Source: Theristus sp. LFF4_11
Taxonomy: Eukaryota > Nematoda > Chromadorea > Monhysterida > Xyalidae
DNA length: 64,000 nt
Direction of reading: 5' to 3'
Assembly: GCA_030248135.1 (NCBI GenBank)
Contig: JASANC010003988.1
Location: 40,903 to 104,902 of the forward strand
Shown here: piece by piece, positions 23,227 to 35,300 of the stretch
Position numbering within the stretch: the first letter of the stretch is position 1
Layout: each line of letters opens with the position of its first letter
Translations under genes and position numbers: made by a program
Notes under the pieces: model-generated
What the model was told of the DNA's origin: nothing
The model's database searches: none
The model's input: the letters and a program-made list of their open reading frames with translations, nothing else

Positions 23227-24189
23227 GGCTGTAGGTCGATCCGGTATCGGTCTATCCGGTACGGTCGATCCGGTGCCGGTCGATCCGGTACCGGTCGATC
23301 CGGTACCTGGCAATTTTCTAGGGCGGTCGATCCGGTACCAGGTCGATCCGGTACTCGGTCGATCCGGTACCAATTGAAATTTTCAGCTGTTTTACGGGTT
23401 TTTAGCGTTCAATTCATTATGGTTTCGATTTTTCTTTGGTTGATTGTTGATACGATTGTTGATGATACGATATCATTCGCCACCGATACATATCAGGCCA
23501 CCGAAACCGAAATCGGGCTAAGATCACTGGTGCCCCCAGGACAGAGCGGGGCTTAGAGGCTGTCCCCCTCACGTGCCGAGGGTATTGGTTCCACGGGATG
23601 GTGAGCCGTCCGTTTCCCAATCCCACCGGAGTTTGGTACCTTCGGGTTTCCGGAATCGGTGGGGGGCGTGCTTCAAATATTAAAATAAAAAAAAATATGA
23701 GACGACGACGACTTGCGACACTTGGTTGGTTTTGGGAATCGTAATCTGATTCTGAAAAAAGCAAAACAAGTGTACCATATGTTTTTTTTTATTTTCTGAA
23801 CTATTTTCCAGAAGAATAAAGCTCCAAGACGGTGAAAATGTGCAAAATTATCAGCTCAGCAAGAAAAGGAGAACAAAATAAAAATATGAAGACTGATTCG
23901 GTTCTCTTTTGGAGTTGCGGAAAAATGTCTGTTGTTTTATTTTTATATTTCCCGCGAAAAAACCTGCGGTAAAATGTTTCAGACATCAGATAAAATGAGA
24001 GAAACAAAGAAAAATGGAAAACAAATCAGAAACAAATTGAATTGAATGCTAAAACAGTTGAAAATTTTAATTGGTACCGGATCGACCGAGTACCGGATCG
24101 ACCTGGTACCGGATCGACCTGGTACCGGATCGACCGCCCTAGAGAATTGCCAGGTACCGGGTCGACCGGTACCGGATCGACCGCATGCC
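23227..24189. mobile_element. Element D, copy 1: termini built of a 15-bp tandem repeat
   Basis: Starts GGCTGTAGGTCGATCCGG and ends CCGGATCGACCGCATGCC. Each end has several tandem copies of GGTCGATCCGGTACC, inverted between the ends, around an AT-rich interior. It lies inside arm 2 of E and contains a SINE2 insertion. Confidence 0.75.
23472..23692 (+). mobile_element. SINE2 inserted in D1
   Basis: Absent from D2, where GATGATACGATGAGACGACG is continuous. In D1 the insertion ends in an A-rich tail (ATTAAAATAAAAAAAAAT). It shares about 200 bp with the blocks in B copies I and III, on the other strand. A short AT-type target repeat is possible. Confidence 0.65.
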
Positions 24190-24434
24190 GCTAAAAATAC
24201 ACTAAAAATCAAGTATAAACGTGTATTTTACCTAAAATTAGCGACATTTTCAAGAATTACGAGCAAAAATGGTCAATTTTGGTAAAAAATTGACTCATTT
24301 TATGTCATCGAAGACAAAAATTTTCAGATAGATAGCTGGCTAAAAAATTTTTTTGGATAGATAATAGCTGAACCGGAAAACCTGTCTGATAGGGATAGAT
24401 TCGAAAATTTTTTGGGGGGGCCGCCCCCCCCAAG

Positions 24435-25598
24435 CAGTAGCGAAAGTGCGGGGGGTGGGGGGGGGGTCCACCTAGGGTTAGGGGCTTTGAAAAAAAATTT
24501 TTTTTTTAATTTTTTTTTCGTTTTTTTTTTAATTTTGGATTTTTCTTTCAAATTTAAAAAAAAAATTTGAAAAATTTTTCTTCTACTTTGCTCTGAAAAT
24601 TCGATTTATGGCATAATTTTTTGAAAGTTCAAACCAAATTTTCTTCCCAACTTCTTTGTGTGCTTAGGTACATGTCATTATTTGGTCATTTTGACCGACG
24701 TACTCCATGTTTTTCGATTTGGATGACTTCTAGAGTCAATTTTTAGCGTTGAAATGACTTAACTGAATTGAAATATCGTTTCAGAAATCGTTTTCTTGCA
24801 ACTTAGAACATGTTTTTTCAGTCGGTGGTAGGCCATGAGATGAACATGATATTTTGTTGATTGGCGTATGTTATAGGTCTACAATGGAGTTGTGCGATAT
24901 ATTGTTAAACAATTGGAGCGGAGATGTTGGTTAATACCACATCACACGACCGTTTTTCAGATACCCGATAACATGGCCACATGTTAAAACTTGCGTGCTG
25001 AGCTAAACTAACGTGTTAAACTTGCGTCTGTCAGTTGCCCGCAACGTGATCGCGAAATCATGGTACGTGTTTTCGATACGATGATTTGAAGAGTGGGCTC
25101 TCGCCATGTGGCAGATAGCATAGCTGGTTGAACCTGAAAGTAAGTGTCTGGGGGGGGGGGGCGACCGGGTCGACAGGGGTTGCCGACTTAGCTACAGCAA
25201 ACAGGAATTTTTGAACACAGTCAAATTTTGGTAATTTTCTAAAGAGGAACAACTAAGAACGGTTCAATATTCAAGTACACGTCGAAAATTGTCCTGTTTT
25301 ACTGTTGAAAATGCAACTTTCCCTCTATGAAATGGACATAATTTCAATAAAACACGATTTTCGCTCTTATAGTTTTCCGGATCGTTCTGAAAATAGTCTA
25401 GATGAACTCAGCTCGACGAGACGCTTCGAACAAACCTAACTTGTAAAAAAAATTTTTTTTTTAAATTTTTTTTAATTAAAAAAAAATCCGGATTTTTTTT
25501 TCCCCTAACCCTACCCCTCACCGAGAAGGCACCTGACCCCCCCCTCTAAAATTTGGCAAACACCCCCCCCCTCACCCAAGGTCCCGCTTTCGCTACTG
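24435..25598. mobile_element. Element F (CAGTAGCGAAAG termini) containing C1
   Basis: CAGTAGCGAAAG at the left and CTTTCGCTACTG at the right form short inverted repeats like hAT termini, with G/C runs just inside. Most of the interval is the nested C1 element. No matching target duplication was found, so the unit is tentative. Confidence 0.5.
24473..25513 (+). mobile_element. hAT-like MITE family C, copy 1
   Basis: 1,041 bp from TAGGGTTAGGGGCTTTG to CCCCTAACCCTA, nearly identical to C2 and C3. It has internal T/A runs next to both ends. Its flanks do not form a clean 8-bp duplication, unlike C2 and C3. Confidence 0.8.
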
Positions 25599-25721
25599 CT
25601 CTCTAATATGCTTTGAAAACCTCAAATTTGGCACAATTTTTCGAAAGTTCAACGAAAATTTTCTTTGATATTACCTCGTAAAACCGCCAGCAGTCGAGTT
25701 TGGACCGTTTTACCGACTGAT

Positions 25722-25797
25722 TTTAGGCTTCGACAACATCTGCGATGAAGTTTTTTTAGCGTCCCACCCAAAGCTTGGCTTACCATTTCCGATGCAG
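25722..25797 (+). repeat. 75-bp direct repeat, right copy
   Basis: Counterpart of 22100-22172, with an inserted T-run and ACCC, continuing into GCAGATAAGG where the left copy continues into CAGTACCG. Confidence 0.55.
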
Positions 25798-25986
25798 ATA
25801 AGGTGACGATTCGCCTCGCAGAGCGTCCGAGCTGCTCTGTTTGCAAGCGCTACGTTGTCCTGGTTGCTGCTTAGTGACGTTTTGGGGGTCAAAACACAAG
25901 AAGAGGCATGGTAACGGTTTGGAAAAGGGGTTATTGAGGTCACCAAAACAAAATCTGCAAAACCATTCGGGAGGCGCTTGCATATC

Positions 25987-26755
25987 GGCTGTAGGTCGAT
26001 CCGGTACCGGTCGATCCGGTACGGTCGATCCGGTACCGGTCGATCCGGTACCGGTCGATCCGGTACCTGGCAATTTTCTAGGGCGGTCGATCCGGTACCG
26101 GTCGATCCGGTACCAATTGAAATTTTCAGCTGTTTTACGGGTTTTTAGCGTTCAATTCGTTGTGTTTTCGATTTTTCTTTGGTTTCGGTGATTGCGAAAC
26201 ATTTATGCAGCACGGAAAGACATGAAACCGAACACGATTGTTGATGATACGATGAGACGACGACGACTTGCGACACTTTGTTGGTTTTGGTTATCGTAAT
26301 CTGATTCTGAAAAAAGCAAAACAAGTGTACCACATGTTTTTTTATTTTCTGAACTATTTTCCAGAAGAATAAAGCTCCAAGACGGTGAAAATTTGCAAAA
26401 TTACCAGCTCAGCAAGAAAAGGAGAACAAAATAAAAATATGAAGACTGATTCGGTTCTCTTTTGGAGTTGAGGAAAAATGTCTGTTGTTTTTATTTTCAT
26501 ATTTCCCGCGAAAAAACCTGCGATAAAATGTTTCAGACATCAGATAAAATGAGAGAAACGAAGAAAAATGGAAAACAAATCAGAAACAAATTGAATTGAA
26601 TGCTAAAACAGCTGAAAATTTCAATTGGTACCGGATCGACCGAGTACCGGATCGACCGGTACCGGATCGACCGCTCTAGAAAATTGCCAGGTATCGGATC
26701 GACCGGTACCGGATCGACCGTACCGGATCGACCGGTACCGGATCGACCGCATGCC
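25987..26755. mobile_element. Element D, copy 2, with perfect 9-bp target duplication
   Basis: Same ends as D1 (GGCTGTAGGTCG, CGACCGCATGCC) and inverted arrays of GGTCGATCCGGTACC. It is flanked by TTGCATATC at 25978-25986 and 26756-26764. A 9-bp duplication would fit Mutator-like elements, but no transposase is present and the superfamily is inferred only. Confidence 0.85.
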
Positions 26756-26887
26756 TTGCATATCATTCTTCGAACTCCCTGATTGATAAAGCACAACTTT
26801 GATTTTTGAATTTTTTTTAATTTAAAAAACTGACGATTTTTGTTTTGTTTTTTTTGACAATTACAATCCTAATTTCAAACCGGTATG

Positions 26888-26901
26888 TTTGTTTTCACTT
26901 C
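26888..26901 (+). promoter_or_regulatory. Candidate 3' splice site upstream of the HIRA start
   Basis: TGTTTTCACTTCAG, 50 bases before the HIRA ATG, is a strong acceptor. It could end a 5'-UTR intron or accept a spliced leader. The sequence alone does not decide. Confidence 0.35.
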
Positions 26902-26951
26902 AGCTGGGGCAATCAAATGTTTGAGGAACGCGACGCGGGGGGACGGCAAGA

Positions 26952-29900
26952 ATGAAATTGGTTCGACCAAATTGGATCAATCATGGAGGTTAGTTGAGTG
27001 AGCAAACGACATCGGTCCGCAACAACGCAAAAAGATTTATGTTTGTTCCGTCCGTTTTCATTTTTTATTTTTTGTGCAGTCCGGAGGCGGCCGAGGATGT
27101 TTTCGGCCCACACCCACCCACATGACATTGGTGTCGATTGTCAGCACAAGAACATGCAATAACACCGAGAATGTGTTTCCCAAACACGGATGCACGCAGG
27201 CAACGCCGTGCGTTCGTGCGACGTGCATCCGCTCGAGTGCAAGCTGCTGACGGCCGGTGCCGGTTCGAGTTCCGACGGTCTTGTCGTCGTCTGGTCAACG
27301 GACAACATTTTCTCGGCGGTGCGCGGCGCCTCGAAACTGGATTACTCAAAGATCACCACGAAAGCGTTGTGCAGACTCGAGTTCGCCGGTTCGTTTTCGT
27401 GCGCACGGTTGAGCGGAACGGAACTGTCAGCCAGTTCACTTTCTTTCATGGTCTTCGCACAACACTTGACTTACGCTCGTTCTGTCAATATGCAATCTGT
27501 CAACTCGTTTCTAAAACAATGCACAAATAAACTTTGTTCCAGACCGGTTTTCACACGTTTTGTAATCAACCAATGATTGTTCTCAAGGAGGGATTTTTCA
27601 CGCCAAACCCATTTTCAAAAACCAGGTTTATTCGTTTCGAAAAACCCGAAAGCAGCTCTGTAACGAGGTTTATTTGATTGAATGTGCAGTCGAACTCCAA
27701 ATTATAGACAGTCAGTTGGTTCGTTGAGTTTGTGATCAGGGTATGGATGCTTTCTATGAAGACAGAGTTTTGTTCAGATAGAATGCATGCTTAACCAGCC
27801 GACCAACCAACCAGCTGATTGCCTATGATTTAGAGTGCGACTGTGTTATTGAACGGTTTTATTCAGCATGCATCAATTCGTGTCGTTGGGCGCCCGACGG
27901 CTGTCAGTTTGCGGTTGCGTCCGACGACCACGCCGCCTACGTCTATCGGTTTGCCGGTCGAAAGGCCACTGCTGGCACGTTCGGCTCCTCTGAAGCGGCC
28001 AACAACGCTGGTGACAACGCAATGGCGATTGTGGAGCAGTGGCGATGCACGAACAGCCTGCGCGGCCATTCTGCTGGTGCGTTTGCGCGCACGTCCAGTG
28101 CTGATTGGTGGCAACCATGAATCATGATACCGACCGTCTGGACGATTCTTGCGAACGTTTCTCATTTGAACGTACAGCATCTTTGCAAGTTTTTCTGCTG
28201 TCTTCAGAGGTGTGCATAGGGTTAGGGGCTTTGAAAAAAAAATTTTTTTTTTTTTTTTTTTGTTTTTTGTTTTTTTAAAAATTTGGATTTTTTTTTCAAA
28301 CTTAAAAAAAAATTTGAAAAATTTTTCTTCTACTTTGCTCTGAAAATTCGATTTATGGCATAATTTTTTGAAAGTTCAAACCAAATTTTCTTCCCAACTT
28401 CTTTGTGTGCTTAGGTACATGTCATTATTTGGTCATTTTGACCGACGTACTCCATGTTTTTCGATTTGGATGACTTCTAGAGTCAATTTTTAGCGTTGAA
28501 ATGACTTAACTGAATTGAAATATCGTTTCAGAAATCGTTTTCTTGCAACTTAGAACATGTTTTTTTGTCGGTAGGCCATGAGATGAACATGATATTTTGT
28601 TGATTGGCGTATGTTATAGGTCTACAATGGAGTTGTGCGATATATTGTTAAACAATTGGAGCGGAGATGTTGGTTAATACCACATCACACGACCGTTTTT
28701 CAGATACCCGATAACATGGCCACATGTTAAAACTTGCGTGCTGAGCTAAACTAACGTGTTAAACTTGCGTCTGTCAGTTGCCCGCAACGTGATCGCGAAA
28801 TCATGGTACGTGTTTTCGATACGATGATTTGAAGAGTGGGCTCTCGCCATGTGGCAGATAGCATAGCTGGTTGAACCTGAAAGTAAGTGTCTTGGGGGGG
28901 GGGCGACCGGGTCGACAGGGGTTGCCGACTTTTTGAGCAGCAAACAGGAATTTTTGAACACAGTCAAATTTTGGTAATTTTCTAAAGAGGAACAACTAAG
29001 AACGGTTCAATATTCAAGTACACGTCGAAAATTGTCCTGTTTTACTGTTGAAAATGCAACTTTCCCTCTATGAAATGGACATAATTTCAATAAAACACGA
29101 TTTTCGCTCTTATAGTTTTCCGGATCGTTCTGAAAATAGTCTAGATGAACTCAGCTCGACGAGACGCTTCGAACAAACCTAACTTGTAAAAAAAAATTTT
29201 TTTTTTTTAATTTTTTTTTTAATTTAAAAAAAATCCGGATTTTTTTCCCCCTAACCCTAGGTGTGCACGCCGGACAATTCTTGCTGGTACCGGCTCGGGT
29301 GGTTGCGCGACGTCGACCCCACCTCCACCACATTTTTCTCGCAAATTTAGTGTCACATTCGACATGCGCAGCGCGATTTCAAATACAAATATCTTACATT
29401 TATATTTTTGAAGTTTATTCTGTGTTTCGTTCATAAAGTGTGGCTTTGACTCTCAATTTCAAAAATAAATCGGTAATTTGTGACGTCTTCGCGTAGCGAA
29501 GAAAATTTTTCAAAAATTAGGGCCTGAAAACGCATTTTACCTTGCGATTTTTGGATGTCATTGTCATTCAAAGTAGTTTGCTGTCTATGACATTTATTCA
29601 CGTGTTAAAAAACGCAGATGTTTAGAAACGCGAACAAAAAGCTTACGTAGGAGCTAGATGAACCACGTAATCGTTGATACGGTCAAAACAACAAAAATAT
29701 TCTACGATTAAATCGAACCGTTATCGGCAAAATACTGAACAATCTAAAAAAACGAACGATGAATTCGTGATCGCCATTATTATCAAACAAATTATAAAGT
29801 GTCCACGTCCTGCGCCGGAGGCGCAGAAAAATTCTGAATCTGGGCGCAAAATTTCTTGAAAACAATCCCTTGAAATCATCGAAAATTGAGAGAATCAAAA

Positions 29901-32370
29901 AAAGCTGACCGAAACAACCAGTATCTTTGCGTCACTGACGCAGGATTTCGCGTAAAAAACTGGATGTCTGTGCAACTCACATTTGCGGAATAAAATGTGC
30001 TTACCATCTACGTGCGCAGCGCGATTTCAAATACAAATATTGAAATCTTCGAATTTAATTTTGAAGCAATTTTTATTACATTTGTGAAAAATTTGTCTTT
30101 TCCACCTCAGACGCTGCGCGACATCTGTGAATTAAAACGATTGCTCACAGCGATTTCAGCAGCTCACAACAAAAGCACAACGAGCAGACCTTAATTTTGA
30201 CGATAGAGGCGCGACATGAGCAATCGATTTCGAAGTAATTTTTCAAATTCATGTGTAAAACTTTTGTCTCTTTCAACTCCGACCGAGGCGCTGCGCGACG
30301 TAGCCCCCAGGCCCTGCGCGACGCGCGACGTTTGCCGGTACCGGTACCCCCTAAGTACCCCCCGTGCACATCTCTGGCTGTCTTGTGGAGCAACAATCAA
30401 TTTGTGTTTTCGCCAAGTTTTGAAAACTAAAAAGTAGACAATACCAAACAAAGAAAGTTGAATTCTGTCGAGGAGGATACCCGTTTCGTGTCAAGCAGGA
30501 AAAAACTCGCGAACTATTTTTTCAGACGTTATCCAATCAGAGTGGTCGCCAGACGGTCGTTTGTTGGCGACTTGCAGCATCGACACGTTCATCATCATCT
30601 GGAGCGTCGCCAATAGCTTCGGTGCGTTCTTCACTTTTTTGCATCGTTTTTTTCATCTGAAGTCAGCTCAACATTTTGATCAACAAAAGAAAGATCCAAT
30701 GGCAGTCGAACTGTAAATTCTGGGCGATCAGCTGAATAGCTACTTTTGAACTGCACAAGCTCGATGCAGCCAATTCAAGTACCATACTGCACAAATTGCA
30801 TGTGGTTTACTTCGTTTTCCTTTCAGACAGTTAGTTACGAAATCAGCGATGTGTCGTTTCTGTTTTAAAAAGCCGACCAGAATCAGCGAATTCACATGTT
30901 TGGTCTTTCTATTGCAGAACGCCTTCAGAAGCTGGCCGGACACAGCGCGCACGTGAAGGGCGTTGCGTGGGATCCGTTGATGCGCCACATGAGCAGTCAG
31001 TCGGCCGATGGAACGTTGAAGATTTGGAACTGCGAATCGTGGCGATGCACCGAGACGGTCGAGGAGCCGTTTGCTAATGTTCGTTCAGGGTGGGAGCATT
31101 TGATCGATGTCGCTGCATCGCATGACTCAAAAGTGGCTGCTACAGTCTATCTGAATGACACCAGCAGTCGACCTCTAAATTATGAGCAATCAGCTGATTG
31201 GTTGGTGATCACATGACACATGCCTTCTGTTGCAGGACAGACTCCGCCCCGCCCCCGCTGCACTGCCTGCACAGCAAGCACGCCTGTTTCTTTGCCTGTT
31301 TTCAGACGAAAAACTTTCCGAACACGACGCTGCGCTGCGCGTGGTCGCCGGACGGCCAGTGTCTGGTGGGGGTGAACGCCGAGAACGAGCAAGCACCGAC
31401 GGCACAGCTGCTGCTGCGGCCGAATGCTGCGGCTGGCTGTGAAGATGGCAGGCGGCTGGCGTGGAGCTACGAGCACGACTTCGCTGGGCACGCGTTCGCA
31501 GTGATTTGCGCGGTCACACTGTTCTATCATGGCCTGCTCATTTAACCGAGTGGTTTTCCAATGCGACGCATGACTGGTGTTGTTGACCAGTCAGCGCTCT
31601 ACAGTCAAACTGTAAATTATAGGAAGTCAGCTGATTGGTTGGTGGTCACCTCACGTGCATGCATGCTTTCTGTGCAAACCAAACTCCGCCCCCCCCGCAG
31701 CAATTTCTGCACAGAAGGCATGCGTCACGTGATCACCAACGGCGACGCTGATTCCCTGTAATGTAGTGTTCGACTGTATACTTGAGTGTCTTTTCGCATC
31801 ACACACCCACTTTCTTCAACCAACCCACTTCACGAATGCAACTGATTGGTCTGTGCACTGTTTTCCCCCGTTGCAGCGTTGGAGTGGCTCGATGTACACG
31901 AACGCTGCGAGTCTGGTGAGGCGTGGCGGGCCTAGTGGCGTGCTGGCGCTGTGCAGTCGCGATGGCACCCTGAGTCTCTGGCTCTACCCGACGCCCACGA
32001 AACGCCGTCCACGCGCCGTCATTCGCAATCTGACCGCAAAGGCGCTGCTCGATTGCTCCTGGTTGGTTGCCTGGTGCTGTGTGGCGTGCCGTTTGCTGTT
32101 GATGCAACGGCGTGTTGAGCGGTTCACAAGGTTTTTGCGAATGGATTCAGGTTCATTTCATATTCTAAAAGGCGTTCACTTGGAAACATCAAAACGCACA
32201 ATTGGAATATTTTTTGCGGTTTCTGCTGATTTCGGGTGTGTGATGAATGAAACAACTGACGCAGGAGTTCGTGTGGCTCTCAGCTGTTCGTGTGTTCACT
32301 TGATGGCGTCGTGGTCGGTATAGAGTTTGACCACGCTGATTTCGGCAGTCGACTCACACGAACACAATTT
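26952..32370 (+). CDS. HIRA exons 1-8: N-terminal WD40 propeller
   Basis: WD-type blades are visible: VHPLECKLLTAG...LVVVWS (exon 2), INSCRWAPDG...YVYRF and VEQWRCTNSLRGHSA (exon 3), SEWSPDGRLLATCSIDTFIIIW (exon 4), LAGHSAHVKGVAWDP...LKIWN (exon 5), LRCAWSPDGQCLVG (exon 6), LALCSRDGTLSLWLYP (exon 7) and LFVCSLDGVVVGIEF (exon 8). In HIRA this propeller binds UBN1. Exons are GC-rich and introns AT-rich. Confidence 0.92.
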
Positions 32371-35300
32371 GTACGTTGTGCTTTCAACTACAGTAAAAGC
32401 GTTTTGTATTTTCTTTCATCAGCGACCAACACCTATCGGTCTCGGACATAATTTTGACAAATTGAATTGCTGAAGTTCTTGTGTGATCTGAAGATTGCAC
32501 TCTTTTTATACCCAGTAATGTGGCACAGTCACAAACCAACATGCACGCACACACGCGTCATCACAGTGCCGGGCGTGTGTCCGAGTGCGTGTGTCTGCGT
32601 TTCTGTCTGTGCAGCCGTTTACTGTGTTAACAGAGTGCACTGTGTTCAGTCTAGCACTTCCCAAAGCACCAGCAGCGTTTCGTTGCAGCTCGACTACATG
32701 CGTGCGTTGTACGGCTCCGTGCCAGCGTACATGAGCCAGCCACACCGAGAGCCGTTGGCCCTGAGCACAATCGCAAATGGAAATGCACCATCGCTAGTGA
32801 ACGGCAATGTGACGCAGGTGCACGAACAATCGAACGTACTGCTCACTGACCCGATGGTGTTGGCTGCCAGGAAAACAAGACAACTCAGTGAATCTCAAAC
32901 TGAACGGGTGGGTTGATGGAAAATTATACATTTCGGCAGTTCTGCTTGGTGTCCGTCGCACTGACGAGCCAGGGGATACCGCGGTATGCGTCTACCTGGC
33001 GAAACCGCAAACAGCGAGCTTCATGTATTGAAGCTGAAGAAAGAGTTTTGGCTTTGAAAGAAACACTCCGCACACCACAAATATGCTTTCCAGGTAACTA
33101 ATCAGGAAAATCAACAAGGCAAAGCGGGTCAAACAGCAAACAATAAAACCGCCAGTACCACGGAATCGATTGCCGTGGTCAGTCAGCCTATATTTTGGTG
33201 ATCATTTTTTCCACATGCGGCTTGATTTATTCAGCGTGCTCATGCGGGACGTGACGCATCGGATCTGCCGCCATGCGGTCAGCATTGCCGCGAGTCCGTC
33301 CCCTCCATGGCAGCAGCTTTGCCACTTTCTAGCGCCAGATCGCCGCAAGGTTATCCATCCATCCATTTTTTTCGCAAAAAAAGAAGGAAACTCCGATAAT
33401 AAGCCTGTACGAACAGCATGTAGTACGGAGACTCGTGTAGCACGACTAGGGTTAGGGGAAAAAAAATCCGGATTTTTTTTTTAAATTAAAAAAAAAATTT
33501 TTAAAAAAAAAAAATTTTTTTTTACAAGTTAGGTTCGTTCGAAGCGTCTCGTCGAGCTGAGTTCATCTAGACTATTTTCAGAACGATCCGGGAAACTATA
33601 AGAGCGAAAATCGTGTTTTATTGAAATTATGTCCATTTCATAGAGGGAAAGTTGCATTTTCAACAGTAAAACAGGGCAATTTTTCACGTGTACTTGAATA
33701 TTGAACCGTTCTTAGTGGTTCCTCTTTAGAAAATTACCAAAATTTGACTGTGTTCAAAAATTCCTGTTTGCTGTAGCTAAGTCGGCAACCCCTGTCGACC
33801 CGGTCGCCCCCCCCCCCCAAGACACTTACTTTCAGGTTCAACCAGCTATGCTATCTGCCACATGGCGAGAGCCCACTCTTCAAATCATCGTATCGAAAAC
33901 ACGTACCATGATTTCGCGATCACGTTGCGGGCAACTGACAGACGCAAGTTTAACACGTTAGTTTAGCTCAGCACGCAAGTTTTAACATGTGGCCATGTTA
34001 TCGGGTATCTGAAAAACGGTCGTGTGATGTGGTATTAACCAACATCTCCGCTCAAATTGTTTAACAATATATCGCACAACTCCATTGTAGACCTATAACA
34101 TACGCCAATCAACAAGATATCATGTTCATCTCATGGCCTACCGACTGAAAAACATGTTCTAAGTTGCAAGAAAACGATTTCTGAAACGATATTTCAATTC
34201 AGTTAAGTCATTTCAACGCTAAAAATTGACTCTAGAAGTCATCCAAATCGAAAAACATGGAGTACGTCGGTCAAAATGACCAAATAATGACATTTACCTA
34301 AGCACACAAAGAAGTTGGGAAGAAAATTTGGTTTGAACTTTCAAAAAATTATGCCATAAATCGAATTTTCAGAGCAAAGTAGAAGAAAAAATTTTCAATT
34401 TTTTTTTTAAGTTTGAAAAAAAAAATCCAAATTTTTTTAAAAAAAAAACGAAAAAAAAAATAAAAAAAAATTTTTTTTTCAAAGCCCCTAACCCTAAGCA
34501 CGACTGTGATTTTGCGCAATGATTCGCCTGGTTTCAGCAGTCCAGCACAACGTCAACCGCGGTGAGCAGCGCAACTGTCGCTTTGAAATCAACCGGCTCA
34601 CAACAAACGGAGACACGCGCTGCTGACGGCCGCCGCCGCATCACGCCGATGTTCCTCGGCTCCACCACGCTCGCGACGACGTCGGCAGCGCCGGTTGCGT
34701 CCGGCTCACTCAGCCAGCAGCACCGACCAATCAGCACGGTCGCTGCCGAATCTGGCCAATCAGCGACGCCGACGACGACAGCGGCCGACAGCAGCAGCAG
34801 CACTACGCTGGTTGGTCAACGGCTGTTGGCCGCCAGGACAGCTGCGCCATCAACAACGACGGACGAGGCCGTGCCACGGCCGGTGCCAGTTCGCAAACGT
34901 CGCAATCGCATTGACAGTGATAGTGACGATGAGGCGAATGACGGGCAATCGGCGACACTGCCGGCAGCAGCGCAGACGAGCGCCAAACAAACACCGCTGG
35001 TTCGTTTGGGCTCAAGTTAACTGAGATTCTTTTCTCGTCTACTGTGCAAATGGCGAATTGAAGACTTTTACAAAACCGATTTTGATGTTATTCAGCCTAG
35101 CGAGCCTGCGGTCGCTGCAACAGCTACGTGCTCCCACAGAGGCGACGTGATTGCCAGACCGAATATACCGCCGAAACAGTTGACGGCGACTGCTAAGAAT
35201 TCGGTATGTTCATTGAGTTTCGCTTCGTTGAGTCCTGTTTCACGCGTTCTCTCTGCAATAATGTTTTTTGGTATTATTTCTAATGCCCTAGTCTGAAGAC

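Larger units (their letters stand above)
22284..24434. mobile_element. Palindromic element E with poly-C and (TATC)n arms, split by D1
   Basis: Arm 1 (about 22284-22740) and arm 2 (about 23010-24434) are reverse complements around a spacer at 22741-23009. The arms carry long C/G runs, CTATCTATCTATC tracts and shared blocks such as AGCAAAATAATGCT. Arm 2 is interrupted by D1 (23227-24189), and arm 1 gives the empty site. No coding capacity. Homopolymer lengths here may be unreliable. Confidence 0.65.

Noticed and set aside
31766..32323. 185-codon frame as a separate gene
   Set aside because: It is HIRA exon 7 plus flanking intron read through.
17661..34496. GGGTTAGGGG/CCCCTAACCC as interstitial telomere repeats
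   Set aside because: Each occurrence is a single terminus of a C element, with 8-bp duplications at two copies; no TTAGGG array is present.
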